Position numbers and translations under genes: made by a program
From: JBECKS01 sp964557005
GTDB lineage: Bacteria; Pseudomonadota; Gammaproteobacteria; Pseudomonadales; JBECKS01
Assembly (NCBI GenBank): GCA_964557005.1
Contig: CAZKYI010000009.1
Span: forward strand, 29,472-93,471
Direction of reading: 5' to 3'
DNA length: 64,000 nucleotides
Shown: in pieces, positions 7,990-16,510 of the stretch
Layout: every line of letters starts with the position of its first letter
Numbering within the stretch: position 1 is the first letter of the stretch
Notes under the pieces: model-generated
What the model was told of the DNA's origin: nothing
Seen by the model: the letters and a program-made list of their open reading frames with translations, nothing else
The model's database searches: none

Positions 7990-8874
7990 ATGAGCAGCAA
8001 CTATTACGTCCCCGAGCAAAGTAAATTTCCTCTGCTAATGTCAGCCAGCATGTTTACCATGTTATTTGGTTTTGGTTTTGTGGTGAACGGCCTTAGTGCG
8101 GAAAGTGTTTCACCTCTTGCAGTAGCGGCATCAGTGCTTGGTTTGTTATCTATTTGTGCGATTACTTTTTTCTGGCTACGCACAGTGGTGATTGAAAATA
8201 TTGAGGGCAAGACTTCTGCGCAGTTGAAAAAATCATTCTACATGGGCATGGCTTGGTTCATCTTTTCAGAAGTGTGTTTCTTCGCTGCTTTCTTCGGCTC
8301 TTTGTTCTATGTGCGTGCGCTGGTGGTACCTTGGTTAGGTGGGGAAGGTGATAAAGCCAGTTCTCATATTCTTTGGGAATGCTTTAATGCAGCCTGGCCA
8401 TTAATTCAAACACCTGATCCCAATCTGTTTCCGCCAATGAAAGATGAAATTGTGAATCCTTGGGGTATTCCATTTATTAATACCTGTTTGCTGGTTTCCT
8501 CTTCCTTTTTTATTCATTGGGCTGAAGGAGCAATGCACAAAGGCGAGCGTCAGAAAATGATTGGCTGGCTGGCTGCTACTTTAATTTTTGGTTTTATCTT
8601 TTTGGGCTTTCAGGCATATGAGTATCACCACGCCTGGACTGAATTGTTACTGACGCTGAATTCAGGTATTTATGGTTCAACTTTCTATCTGTTGACAGGT
8701 TTTCATGGTCTGCACGTCACCTTGGGTGCAATTATGGTGACTGTGGTATTTTTCAGAGCGTTGAGAGGGCATTTCAGCAAGGAAGATGAATTTGGCTTTA
8801 TGGCTGCTTCATGGTATTGGCACTTTGTTGATGTGGTCTGGATTGGCCTGTTTATCTTCGTATACGTAATATAG
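7990..8874 (+). CDS. coxC: cytochrome c oxidase subunit III
   Basis: Third core subunit of the aa3/caa3 oxidase, 294 residues with seven membrane helices; it stabilises the enzyme and is implicated in oxygen and proton uptake. Landmarks are the acidic segment SEVCFFAAFFGSLFY, the FLGFQAYEYHHA region and FHGLHVTLGAIM, all typical of the family, with WYWHFVDVVWIGLF near the C terminus. AAAGG lies ahead of the ATG. It is the last gene of the operon: a strong hairpin terminator begins 19 bases after the stop codon. Genes for heme A synthesis (ctaA/ctaB) are not in this window. Confidence 0.96.
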   Translation: MSSNYYVPEQSKFPLLMSASMFTMLFGFGFVVNGLSAESVSPLAVAASVLGLLSICAITFFWLRTVVIENIEGKTSAQLKKSFYMGMAWFIFSEVCFFAAFFGSLFYVRALVVPWLGGEGDKASSHILWECFNAAWPLIQTPDPNLFPPMKDEIVNPWGIPFINTCLLVSSSFFIHWAEGAMHKGERQKMIGWLAATLIFGFIFLGFQAYEYHHAWTELLLTLNSGIYGSTFYLLTGFHGLHVTLGAIMVTVVFFRALRGHFSKEDEFGFMAASWYWHFVDVVWIGLFIFVYVI

Positions 8875-8892
8875 TCAGTATAAAAATAATGG

Positions 8893-8928
8893 AAGGCGAT
8901 AGAAGTATTTTCTATCGCCTTTTTTTTT
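8893..8928 (+). terminator. rho-independent terminator of the cox operon
   Basis: A perfect 12-bp stem (8893-8904 with 8910-8921) and a 5-base loop are followed by an uninterrupted T run. The hairpin lies directly after coxC. Confidence 0.93.
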
Positions 8929-8979
8929 GCCAATTAGAACTGTTATAGTGTTTTGTCATTAAAAAGTAAGGAGCAAATC

Positions 8980-9405
8980 ATGAAAATAATAAATACGACA
9001 TTTATTTTTATTTCAGCCTCACTAGGTTTTATCTTGCTTACTGCCTGTTCAGAAAAAGTGGCTCACGAACCGCTGCCTGAAGTCTTTATCATTTCTCCAA
9101 AAGAAGGAGAACAATTGACCTCACCTTTTACGGTTAAATTTGGTGCAAAAAATATCGCTATTGTTTCAGCTGGAACCGAACAGGAAAACAGCGGCCATCA
9201 TCATTTAATTATTGATGGACAGTTACCTGATTTAACCAAGCCTATGGGTACAGAGGTGCTGCATTTTGGTAAAGGGCAAACAGAAACAGAGCTGACTCTT
9301 GAGCCAGGTACACATACCTTGCAGCTCATTCTGGGCGATAAAATACATCAGCCACATAATCCGGCTATTTATTCCAAACTGATTACAATCGAAGTAATCG
9401 AATAA
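8980..9405 (+). CDS. DUF4399-family lipoprotein
   Basis: Predicted periplasmic or outer-membrane lipoprotein of 141 residues. The ATG at 8980 has a strong AAGGAG upstream; a TTG 27 bases earlier is rejected. The signal peptide ends in the lipobox LTAC with the lipidated Cys at residue 23. The mature part resembles DUF4399: VFIISPKEGEQLTSPFTVKFG, a His cluster SGHHHLIIDG, and a C-terminal segment (GTHTLQLILGDKIHQPHNPA). Histidines are conserved in such proteins, but no biochemical role is established to my knowledge. It is flanked by the cox terminator and an acetyltransferase gene that starts 20 bases after its stop, so the two may be cotranscribed. Confidence 0.8.
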   Translation: MKIINTTFIFISASLGFILLTACSEKVAHEPLPEVFIISPKEGEQLTSPFTVKFGAKNIAIVSAGTEQENSGHHHLIIDGQLPDLTKPMGTEVLHFGKGQTETELTLEPGTHTLQLILGDKIHQPHNPAIYSKLITIEVIE

Positions 9406-9425
9406 TTCATCAGTAGAGTATTGTT

Positions 9426-10148
9426 ATGGTTAGAGATCATAAGCCTTACTGGTTAAAAGTTTTCCTGAAGCGTTATGAGCGGTGGTGGGTTCGACGGTTT
9501 TTACGCCCACATTTCACCTACTTCGGTACTGGCTTTGATGTATTGAAGCCCTGGAATATGGAAGTACATGGTCCGAATATCCGTCTCGATGATTATTCTC
9601 ATATCATTGCGACCAAAGCTCGTCGAATTGTACTGTGTACCTGGGTTCATGGTGAGCAGGAAGGACGCATTGATATTGGAAAGCATGTTTTGATATGCCC
9701 CGATGTGCGTATCAATTCTGCTAACAGCATTACCATTAAAGATAATGTGATGCTGGCCAATGGGTGTTACATCAGTGATGCAGATTGGCATGGTATTTAT
9801 GATCGTACCAAAGTCATTGGAAATTCTGCACCGGTGGTGCTCGAAGATAATGTGTGGCTTGGTGATAGTGTGATTGTGAACAAAGGCGTGACGATTGGAG
9901 CAAATACCGTGATAGGTTCCTATTCCAATGTCACCAAAGATATTCCCGCCAATGTTGTCGCTGCTGGAAATCCCTGCAAGGTGATTCGTGAGCTGGATCC
10001 CAATGAGCCTTTGATAAAACGCGAAGCGATATTCAGGGATTATGAAAAGCTTAAAAGAGATCTGGATTTTTTTGATCACTATAATCTCGATAAAAATAGT
10101 TTGCTACATTGGTTAAGAACAGTCTTTTTCCCAAGAGTGGGTGACTAA
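9426..10148 (+). CDS. left-handed beta-helix acyltransferase (hexapeptide-repeat O-acetyltransferase)
   Basis: A 240-residue member of the LbH acetyltransferase superfamily, as in WbbJ/maltose acetyltransferase-like enzymes that acetylate sugars of surface glycans. Repeated [LIV]-G-x4 hexapeptide turns run from about residue 75 to 190 (IGKHVLICPDVRINSANSI; VWLGDSVIVNKGVTIGANTV; IGSYSNVTKDIPANVVAAGN), and a DADWHGIYDR segment supplies a likely catalytic His. The N terminus is basic and aromatic (LKRYERWWVRRFLRPH) and may be membrane-associated. No transmembrane span is evident. With the following methyltransferase gene and the convergent glycosyltransferase operon it suggests modification of a cell-surface polymer; the acceptor is unknown. 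Confidence 0.82.
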   Translation: MVRDHKPYWLKVFLKRYERWWVRRFLRPHFTYFGTGFDVLKPWNMEVHGPNIRLDDYSHIIATKARRIVLCTWVHGEQEGRIDIGKHVLICPDVRINSANSITIKDNVMLANGCYISDADWHGIYDRTKVIGNSAPVVLEDNVWLGDSVIVNKGVTIGANTVIGSYSNVTKDIPANVVAAGNPCKVIRELDPNEPLIKREAIFRDYEKLKRDLDFFDHYNLDKNSLLHWLRTVFFPRVGD

Positions 10149-10181
10149 TCCTGTTGAATTTTCTGTTATTTTTTTCTGCGT

Positions 10182-10793
10182 ATGAAATTTGAAATCGATA
10201 TTACTTTAGTGAAAGGTTTTCTTGCTGAAGACGAAGCGCAAGCGCTCTATGAGCATGCCTTAGTAGAAAGCTCACGTGGCCCCTGCCTGGAAATTGGTTC
10301 GTATTGTGGAAAATCTACCCTTTATCTTGCGTCCGCCTGTAAGCAAAATAACAGTTTGCTTTATGCGCTTGATCATCATCGAGGTTCAGAAGAGCATCAA
10401 TTAGGTGAGGAATATCACGACCCTGATTTATATAATGCAACCGATGCCTTGATGGATAGCTTCACGGAATTTCGTAGAAATATTCGCAAGGCTCAGTTGA
10501 ATAATTGGGTGGTGCCCCTGGTAGCAAGTTCAGAAACTGCCAGCAAATTCTGGAGTATCCCGTTATCGATGGTGTTTATTGATGGTGGGCATAGCATTGA
10601 GGCGGCGATGATGGATTATCGTTCGTGGGCGCCGCATGTCGTAAAGGGAGGCTTGTTAGCCATTCACGACATTTTCCCTGATCCAAATGATGGTGGCCAA
10701 GCACCCTATGATATATATAAGCTTGCTTTGGCTTCAGGTTTGTTTGAAGCTTTGCCAACAGTGAATACTTTGGGGTTGTTAAGAAAGCTTTAA
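10182..10793 (+). CDS. class I SAM-dependent methyltransferase (Methyltransf_24 type)
   Basis: A 203-residue Rossmann-fold methyltransferase. The SAM-binding glycine loop is LEIGSYCGKSTLYLA, the acidic residue after strand 2 is in ALDHHRGSEEHQ, and MVFIDGGHSIEAAMMDYRSW plus GGLLAIHDIFPDPNDGG are the late motifs characteristic of the Methyltransf_24 group, whose members include sugar and small-molecule methyltransferases. It follows the acetyltransferase gene by 33 bases in the same direction. The ATG at 10182 has no clear ribosome site. It is convergent with the alpha/alpha-barrel protein gene 25 bases away. The substrate is unknown. Confidence 0.8.
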   Translation: MKFEIDITLVKGFLAEDEAQALYEHALVESSRGPCLEIGSYCGKSTLYLASACKQNNSLLYALDHHRGSEEHQLGEEYHDPDLYNATDALMDSFTEFRRNIRKAQLNNWVVPLVASSETASKFWSIPLSMVFIDGGHSIEAAMMDYRSWAPHVVKGGLLAIHDIFPDPNDGGQAPYDIYKLALASGLFEALPTVNTLGLLRKL

Positions 10794-10818
10794 AGCTAAG
10801 GTAAAAAGTTTGAGCAGT

Positions 10819-11898
10819 TTATTTCTTTCTGCTTTTTTCTTCGCTGATGATTTTCTTTTCGCTTTCGATTAAATGCACACCGCTGAAAATTTTTGAAGCA
10901 GGTGTCGCCTGAGTCAGTGCATCGGCTGCTAACAACACAGCGCCTGCGGTCCAGGTTGGTTTTTCTTCTGGCCAGATGGCATTGTCGCGAAATACCCAGC
11001 CTGTCCAATATGCACCATCTTTATCACGATATTCGTGTAACCAACTGAATAGCTGTAAGGCTTTTTGTTTTTCACCCGCAGCTATCAATGCCATTACCAA
11101 TTCACAGGATTCTGCAATCGTGACCCAAGGCTCATCAGAAACACAACGACAACCCAAGCCATCTTTTACAAAAACAGACCACTTTTCAGCAATGCGCTTT
11201 TTGGCATCCTGACCTGTAATAACACCTGCAAGCACAGGATAAAACCAGTCCATCGAGAAACGCGCCTTGCTTTCCCAGGTTCTATCGAAACGCTCAGGGT
11301 GATTGAGAATCGCATTGCCGAGCTTTTTTCTGGCGTTCATCCAGCTTGAAGTATCCATATCCAGGCTTGCAGCGATATTGATGGCGCACTCAAGACTTTT
11401 ATAGATGGAGCTGTTCCCTGTGAGCAAGGCATCTTCATCGACCCCTTTAATGGAATCGACAGCCCAGTAAATTTCACCAAATTCACTCTGTAATGACAGT
11501 GCAAAACCAATGGCTTTTTCAACGCATGACCACATGCTTTTCAGAAATTGCTGGTCTTGTGTAATCAGGTAGTGATGCCAAACTCCGGTTGCGACATAGG
11601 CAACAAAGTTACTCTCTTTGCGTGTAACGCCTTCTGCAACTACCCCGTGTTGATAACCCGCCCACCATGAACCATCTTCCAGTTGTTCATTGCGAAGCCA
11701 TTCAAAGGCTTTTTGGGCTTCGGCGATTTTTCCGCCAATGGTTAAACCCATGGCAGATTCCACATGATCCCAAGGATCCATCGTGCTGCCTTCAAACCAG
11801 GGAATGGCACCATTTTCAAGTTGTACCGAAGCAATATATTCAACGGTAGGTCGAAAATATTCTTTGGGATAACCTTTGGCGAGATAGATTTTTGTCAC
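10819..11898 (-). CDS. alpha/alpha-toroid (prenyltransferase/squalene-cyclase-like) protein
   Basis: A 359-residue protein with repeated helical-hairpin units of the (alpha/alpha)6 barrel fold shared by prenyltransferases, terpene cyclases and some glycoside hydrolases. QW-like motifs are seen in QLENGAIPWFEG and QLEDGSWWAGY. There is no DxDD or DDxxD motif, so classical terpene cyclase chemistry is not supported; annotation as a glycoside-processing enzyme is an alternative. The start is GTG at 11898, overlapping the upstream methyltransferase stop as GTGA. It is the third gene of a minus-strand operon (glycosyltransferase, methyltransferase, this gene), which argues for a role in making or trimming a surface glycan or glycolipid. 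Function is unproven. Confidence 0.65.
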   Translation of the reverse strand: MTKIYLAKGYPKEYFRPTVEYIASVQLENGAIPWFEGSTMDPWDHVESAMGLTIGGKIAEAQKAFEWLRNEQLEDGSWWAGYQHGVVAEGVTRKESNFVAYVATGVWHHYLITQDQQFLKSMWSCVEKAIGFALSLQSEFGEIYWAVDSIKGVDEDALLTGNSSIYKSLECAINIAASLDMDTSSWMNARKKLGNAILNHPERFDRTWESKARFSMDWFYPVLAGVITGQDAKKRIAEKWSVFVKDGLGCRCVSDEPWVTIAESCELVMALIAAGEKQKALQLFSWLHEYRDKDGAYWTGWVFRDNAIWPEEKPTWTAGAVLLAADALTQATPASKIFSGVHLIESEKKIISEEKSRKK

Positions 11899-12620
11899 TG
11901 GCCAACCTTTAGTGATTGTGGCTCATTTTGAAAGTACATGACGACACTTTTGCCAATCAGCGGGTTTAATACCTTATCGAGAAAGCGGGTGCTTTTTGGT
12001 TTTTCCATCAAGTCCCACACAAGCAAACGATGATACAGCTTTACCGGTGGAGCGTCATCTTCACCCCAGTAGAGGCACTTGAGCCACCAATAAGGTGAGT
12101 GCAAGGCATGTGCACAATGTTTGCTGACAAATTTAAACCCTTGTTGCACGATTGAAGTTTGCAGTTCGGCTTCCCTGAAAATGCGAATGTGGCCACCTGC
12201 ATTGGCATGATATTCATCACTCAGTTGCCAGCAAATCCATTCGGGCAGGAAGCGGGGAACGCTGGCGGCGAATTGTCCATTCGGTTTGAGCACGCGCTTG
12301 ATTTCTTTCAATACGGATTTGTAATCGGGAATATGTTCCAGCACTTCCGAACAAATCACCTTGTCAAAAGTGTTATCAGCGAAGGGCAGTATCATGGCAT
12401 TTGCCTGAATGATGCTGAGATTTTTTTCACTATCGTTGCTGTCAAAATTTTTAAAACGCTCCTGAGTAATTTTTAAATCACTGAAACTTAAATCAACACC
12501 CACTGCGTGAACATGCTCCAGCATATAAGCTGTGATGGCATGGCGGCCTTCACCACAGCCTAAATCCAGAATCTTGTCACCTTTATTGAGTTTGAATATA
12601 TCGAAATTGATGGTTTGCAT
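11895..12620 (-). CDS. class I SAM-dependent methyltransferase (UbiE/Methyltransf_11 type)
   Basis: 241 residues. Motif I is ILDLGCGEGRHAI, the acidic ribose-binding residue is in AVGVDLSFSDL, then FDKVICSEVLEHIPDYKSVL and LKPNGQFAASVPRF provide the remaining Methyltransf_11 motifs. After about residue 150 the C terminus departs from the generic fold with an aromatic, His-rich stretch (HALHSPYWWLKCLYWGEDD) that may bind the substrate. It begins 3 bases after the glycosyltransferase stop and overlaps the next gene by GTGA, so all three are cotranscribed and probably coupled. The substrate is unknown; a sugar or lipid-linked sugar is inferred from context. Confidence 0.82.
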   Translation of the reverse strand: MQTINFDIFKLNKGDKILDLGCGEGRHAITAYMLEHVHAVGVDLSFSDLKITQERFKNFDSNDSEKNLSIIQANAMILPFADNTFDKVICSEVLEHIPDYKSVLKEIKRVLKPNGQFAASVPRFLPEWICWQLSDEYHANAGGHIRIFREAELQTSIVQQGFKFVSKHCAHALHSPYWWLKCLYWGEDDAPPVKLYHRLLVWDLMEKPKSTRFLDKVLNPLIGKSVVMYFQNEPQSLKVGQ

Positions 12621-12623
12621 TAT

Positions 12624-13895
12624 TTATTGCCCACTTGCGATTACTTTTTGATAGTACGCGGTCATTTGTACAGCAGCATTTTTCCATGAGAATTTTTCAA
12701 CGATTCGCTTACGGCCTTTCAAGCTGAATTCACTGCGCAGGTTTTCATCATTCAACAGTGTTTCAATCGCTTCTGCCAAAGCTTTTGAATCTGCCACAGG
12801 TACTAACAAGCCAGCATCACCGACAACTTCAGGCAGTGAGCCACCACGCGTTGAAATTAAAGGCACACCGCACGCCATCGCTTCCCCTGCGGGTAAGCCA
12901 AAGCCTTCATACAGTGAGGGTACAACGGCCAGAGTGGCTTCGGCATAAAGTGCGCGAATCTCCTGTTCGGTGATGCCACTTCTGAAAATCAGTTTTGATT
13001 TGATGCCCAGTTGGTTAATCAGTCTTTCGGTATGGCCGCCAGGTTTGGGTTTTCCAATTACTAACAATTCAAGTTCGGGGTATTTTTTTTCCAGAGAAGC
13101 GAAGGCTTTTAATAAATAATCCAGGCCTTTTAGTGGCGCATCGGCACTTGCAGTGGCCATAATCCGAAAGGGTTTTCTTGCAATTTCAGGCATGGGTTTG
13201 AACGCTTCGGTATCAATGCCGTTATAAACCAGATCGAGACGATTTGCGGCGATACCAAAATCAGCAGCAATATCCTGCCTGGAACATTCGGATACAGTAA
13301 TGATGTGCCTGAGTTGTTTAACGACCTTGCCTTGCATGCCCAGAAACGAATACCAGCGTCGAATCAACCATTGCAAATTTTTGTCATCGGTTTCACCTAG
13401 TGCAATTTCTCTGTCCTTGGTAATCGGGTGGTGAATGGTTGCCATCACGGGAATGCCTATGTCCTGTAATCTCAGCAGGCCATAACACAGGCTTTGGTTA
13501 TCGTGCACGATGTCGTATTCGTGTTGGTGCTTTTTCATATATTTCACCAAACGCCTGCCGAAGGTGTAGGGTTCAGGGAAACCACCCGTATTGGCATCCA
13601 GCCATTCAAGGGTGTTGGTGAGTGAAAGAAAATCCTGAGGTTTTATTCCCCAAAATTTACTTTGCTTTTCAAACAAACCAAGTCCAGGCATTTTGATGAG
13701 TTTCACACGTGTATCGAGTTCAGGGTAAGGCGCACCGGAAATTACATCGACTTGATGCCCAAGATCACACAAAGCAGCACTCAGATACTTGAGATAAATG
13801 CCCTGACCGCCACTGTAAGGGTGGCTGCGATAACCCAGTAAACAAATTTTTAAGGGAGCGACTGCCTGTGCGGCCTCTTTAACGAGGGCGTGCAT
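12624..13895 (-). CDS. GT4-family glycosyltransferase (GT-B fold)
   Basis: A 423-residue retaining glycosyltransferase. The N-terminal Rossmann domain holds the glycine-rich acceptor/donor loop HPYSGGQGIYLKYL; the C-terminal domain has SADAPLKGLDYLLKAF (phosphate-contacting Lys), the E-x7-E signature in VPSLYEGFGLPAGEAMACG, and STRGGSLPEVVGDAG. These are hallmarks of GT4 enzymes acting on nucleotide-sugar donors at the cytoplasmic side of the membrane. I chose the ATG at 13895 over one at 13952; the extra 19 residues are not family-like. It is first of the three-gene minus-strand operon. Donor and acceptor are not predictable from sequence alone. Confidence 0.85.
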   Translation of the reverse strand: MHALVKEAAQAVAPLKICLLGYRSHPYSGGQGIYLKYLSAALCDLGHQVDVISGAPYPELDTRVKLIKMPGLGLFEKQSKFWGIKPQDFLSLTNTLEWLDANTGGFPEPYTFGRRLVKYMKKHQHEYDIVHDNQSLCYGLLRLQDIGIPVMATIHHPITKDREIALGETDDKNLQWLIRRWYSFLGMQGKVVKQLRHIITVSECSRQDIAADFGIAANRLDLVYNGIDTEAFKPMPEIARKPFRIMATASADAPLKGLDYLLKAFASLEKKYPELELLVIGKPKPGGHTERLINQLGIKSKLIFRSGITEQEIRALYAEATLAVVPSLYEGFGLPAGEAMACGVPLISTRGGSLPEVVGDAGLLVPVADSKALAEAIETLLNDENLRSEFSLKGRKRIVEKFSWKNAAVQMTAYYQKVIASGQ

Positions 13896-14068
13896 AGAGT
13901 ATTCCGAGTGAGTGGATTGGAAGCGCGAATTGCGGGCGAATTCTACTATCAAGGTATGGCTATTGCATCTTTTGGGATGGTTGGTGAAGGAAAAAATACG
14001 CTATCCCCTTGTTTTATAAAGACCAAGCCACTATGTTGCCTTGCTCAACAGTATTCCAAGAGAAACGT

Positions 14069-14866
14069 ATGAATATTCAAAAATCCAATGGCCACGATCC
14101 ACTTTGGGAAGCGATTATTGGTGAGGTGTCTTGCAAGACAGTGAAGGAGCCTATTCTGGCGAGCTTTTTTCATGCAACCATTCTCAATCACAGTACCATG
14201 GAAGCGGCTTTGAGTTATCACCTGGCGAACAAGCTGGATAGTGCGGCGGTGGAAGCCATGTTGATTCGTGAAATCATTGAAGCTGCCTATCTTGATGATC
14301 CGTGCATTATGGAAGCGACACGAGCAGACATAAAAGCGGTACGTGAACGTGACCCGGTGTGTGATTCCTACACCACACCTTTCCTGTATTTCAAAGGCTT
14401 TCATGCCTTGCAAGCCTATCGCGTTGCTCACTGGCTGTGGAAAAAAGGGCGCGAGGAAATGGCGCTGTATCTCCAGAATCAGATTTCGGTGGTCTTCGCG
14501 GTGGACATTCATCCAGCAGCCAAAATCGGCAAGGGAATTATGATTGATCACGCCACAGGTCTGGTTGTAGGGGAAACCTGTGTGATTGAAGACAATGTTT
14601 CGCTGATGCAATCAGTCACATTAGGTGGAACAGGTAAGGAATCAGGCGATCGCCACCCTAAAGTGCGTGAAGGCGTGTTGATTAGTACCGGAGCCAAGGT
14701 GCTTGGCAATGTTGAAATTGGTAAAGGAGCAAAAATCGGTGCAGGGAGTGTGGTGCTCGATGATGTTCCCCCTCATACCACCGTCGCGGGTGTTCCTGCC
14801 AAGGTGGTCGGAAAGCCCGCTTCAACACACCCCGCTTTGGAAATGTGTCAGGACATACAGAAGTAA
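14069..14866 (+). CDS. cysE: serine O-acetyltransferase
   Basis: Catalyses acetyl-CoA plus L-serine to O-acetylserine, the first step of cysteine synthesis. The 265-residue length fits the enteric CysE class. The N-terminal helical domain (SFFHATILNHSTMEAALSYH) is followed by the left-handed beta-helix with catalytic residues in VDIHPAAKIGKGIMIDHATG (Asp and His) and a hexapeptide-repeat coil to GAGSVVLDDVPPHTTVAGVP. The C terminus ends in a short tail that in homologues contacts CysK. The ATG at 14069 follows an AAGAGA purine run; an earlier ATG in frame at 14009 is less likely. The gene converges with lexA, leaving one base between them. Confidence 0.95.
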   Translation: MNIQKSNGHDPLWEAIIGEVSCKTVKEPILASFFHATILNHSTMEAALSYHLANKLDSAAVEAMLIREIIEAAYLDDPCIMEATRADIKAVRERDPVCDSYTTPFLYFKGFHALQAYRVAHWLWKKGREEMALYLQNQISVVFAVDIHPAAKIGKGIMIDHATGLVVGETCVIEDNVSLMQSVTLGGTGKESGDRHPKVREGVLISTGAKVLGNVEIGKGAKIGAGSVVLDDVPPHTTVAGVPAKVVGKPASTHPALEMCQDIQK

Positions 14867-14867
14867 G

Positions 14868-15524
14868 TCAGACCTTATCGCGTATTAGTCCGACGAAAAT
14901 ACCTTCGATAATCAAATCATTTGCGGCAACCAGAATAGGTTTGTAAGCCTTATTCTCAGGGAGCAGGGCAGCGCTGGATTTCTTGATTTTGAGCCGTTTC
15001 ACGGTGACTTCATCAGCAATGCGTGCCACCACGATTTGCCCGTTTTCAGCCGTGTTGCTTTTACGCACGGCAATCAAATCGCCATCGAGAATGCCGACAT
15101 CTTTCATGCTGTCACCACGCACACGCAATAAATACGTGGGTTTTTGCTTGAACAAACCTGGCGCAATTTCAACATGGTCTTCAATATTTTCAACCGCTTC
15201 AATCGGTGTTCCGGCAGCAACAGAGCCTACGATGGGGAGCAAATCTTCCTGCTCAGAGGGCTTTTTGCGGCTTTTGGTGACCTGAATACCGCGAGAAGTA
15301 TCATTATAGACTTTGATATAGCCTTTGCGTTGCAAGGCTTTTATGTGGTCGGTGGCAGCATTCTTGGATTTAAACCCGAAATGGTCTGCAATGTCCGCCC
15401 TTGAAGGTGCAATGCCCTTGAGTTTGACTTCCTGCCGAATGAAGCCAAGCACTTCATGTTGGCGCTCGGTGAGCTTTGGAAGCGCTCTGATTTTTTTATC
15501 ATTTGACTCTGTATCGGTTGCCAT
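14868..15524 (-). CDS. lexA: LexA repressor
   Basis: SOS-response repressor and self-cleaving serine protease, 218 residues from the ATG at 15524, which has an AGGGGGT ribosome site. The N-terminal winged helix (LTERQHEVLGFIRQEV; PSRADIADHFGFKSKNAA) binds the SOS box. The S24 peptidase domain carries the cleavage site A104-G105 in SVAAGTP, nucleophile S139 in RGDSMKDVGILDGD and general base K176 in TVKRLKI. It is about 16 residues longer than E. coli LexA, mainly in the N-terminal extension and the basic linker (KSRKKPSEQ). An SOS-like operator lies 67 bases upstream, consistent with autoregulation. Convergent with cysE. Confidence 0.95.
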   Translation of the reverse strand: MATDTESNDKKIRALPKLTERQHEVLGFIRQEVKLKGIAPSRADIADHFGFKSKNAATDHIKALQRKGYIKVYNDTSRGIQVTKSRKKPSEQEDLLPIVGSVAAGTPIEAVENIEDHVEIAPGLFKQKPTYLLRVRGDSMKDVGILDGDLIAVRKSNTAENGQIVVARIADEVTVKRLKIKKSSAALLPENKAYKPILVAANDLIIEGIFVGLIRDKV

Positions 15525-15589
15525 GATGTACCCCCTGCCAGTACCTGAGCTAAACACTATTCATACGACCAGTGGATATTAGCACAGTA

Positions 15590-15607
15590 ACTGGTAATCT
15601 GGCCAGT
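15590..15607 (-). promoter_or_regulatory. putative LexA operator (SOS box)
   Basis: The 18-base palindrome ACTGGTAATCTGGCCAGT contains CTG-N10-CAG, the enterobacterial/pseudomonad LexA-box pattern, here with outer CTGG/CCAG arms rather than CTGT/ACAG. It sits between the upstream phosphodiesterase stop (15610) and lexA, 67 bases before the lexA start, as expected for autoregulation. Confidence 0.6.
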
Positions 15608-15609
15608 AT

Positions 15610-16413
15610 TTACTGTTTTGATTGCAAGCAGGCCAGTAAATGCCTGTGCATGGCAAGTGCCTGATTCGAGAAAATCCAGTCGGCACCTTTGTTGATTTCC
15701 CGAAATAGCACCTTGGGTGAATTGGCAAAACCGCCGCCCACTTTCTGCCCAACTGCATGGTGGGCGTTAATCACGCGACTGTTCATAAAAAGATAGTGGC
15801 CTGTGACACCAGCAAGCTGGTGCTTTAAAGCGTAGTGACTGAAAGCCTTGGCGTTGAGAGTAGATACAGGCAGCAAGGCATGTTTGGGCAGAAAATCCAC
15901 ATGCGCAAACAAGGCGCAATCCAGTGCGATGATGTGAAAATCCTCAGCAGGCAACAAAGGCGCTAACACGGTTTTCAGAATCGATTTTTGTTGTTCAGGA
16001 GCAGGGTAGTGTTCCTGCTTGAGTTCAATCATCAAATGGCAATGCTTGCCGAATTCGGTGACGACTTGTTCAAGCGAAGGCACCAGCGGTAATTCGTTTT
16101 GACATTCTGCCCAGGTGTGTTGCGCAATCACGAAAGGTTTTTTGAAAACCCGCAAACCATCTGCATCATGAATCACAACGGGTACCAAATCTTTTGTCCA
16201 GCGAACATCCAGTTCAATGCCCCAGATATGATTTTCCTTAATGGGGCGAAACGCGGGCAGTGTGTTTTCAAACACCGTGATGCCATCACGCTCGCCACGA
16301 TGTGAAACCAACTTGCATTGTTTTATTAGTGCTTCATCAGGCACAGTCTGATAACTCAGCGCAAAAAAACCATCAAGCAAATTAAGTACAGTATTTTCTA
16401 ACCAGGGTGACAT
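15610..16413 (-). CDS. glycerophosphodiester phosphodiesterase family protein
   Basis: Hydrolyses glycerophosphodiesters to glycerol-3-phosphate and an alcohol in characterised members. At 267 residues it is a single TIM-barrel domain. Catalytic motifs: SHRGERDGITVFENTLPAF (His and Arg), GIELDVRW (Glu and Asp metal ligands), PVVIHD (second His), and IELKQEHY (Lys/Glu). There is no signal peptide, so it acts in the cytoplasm. The C-terminal half is divergent from the second such gene in this window, so the two are not a recent duplication. It ends 86 bases upstream of lexA in the same direction, with the SOS box between them. Confidence 0.85.
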   Translation of the reverse strand: MSPWLENTVLNLLDGFFALSYQTVPDEALIKQCKLVSHRGERDGITVFENTLPAFRPIKENHIWGIELDVRWTKDLVPVVIHDADGLRVFKKPFVIAQHTWAECQNELPLVPSLEQVVTEFGKHCHLMIELKQEHYPAPEQQKSILKTVLAPLLPAEDFHIIALDCALFAHVDFLPKHALLPVSTLNAKAFSHYALKHQLAGVTGHYLFMNSRVINAHHAVGQKVGGGFANSPKVLFREINKGADWIFSNQALAMHRHLLACLQSKQ

Positions 16414-16510
16414 GAAATCTTCCAGTGCATGAATAAACTTTCTTGAGAAAACAGAGTGACACTTTTATGATGCCTTGCCAACGAAAATAAATAATGCGAG
16501 AGATTAGGCT

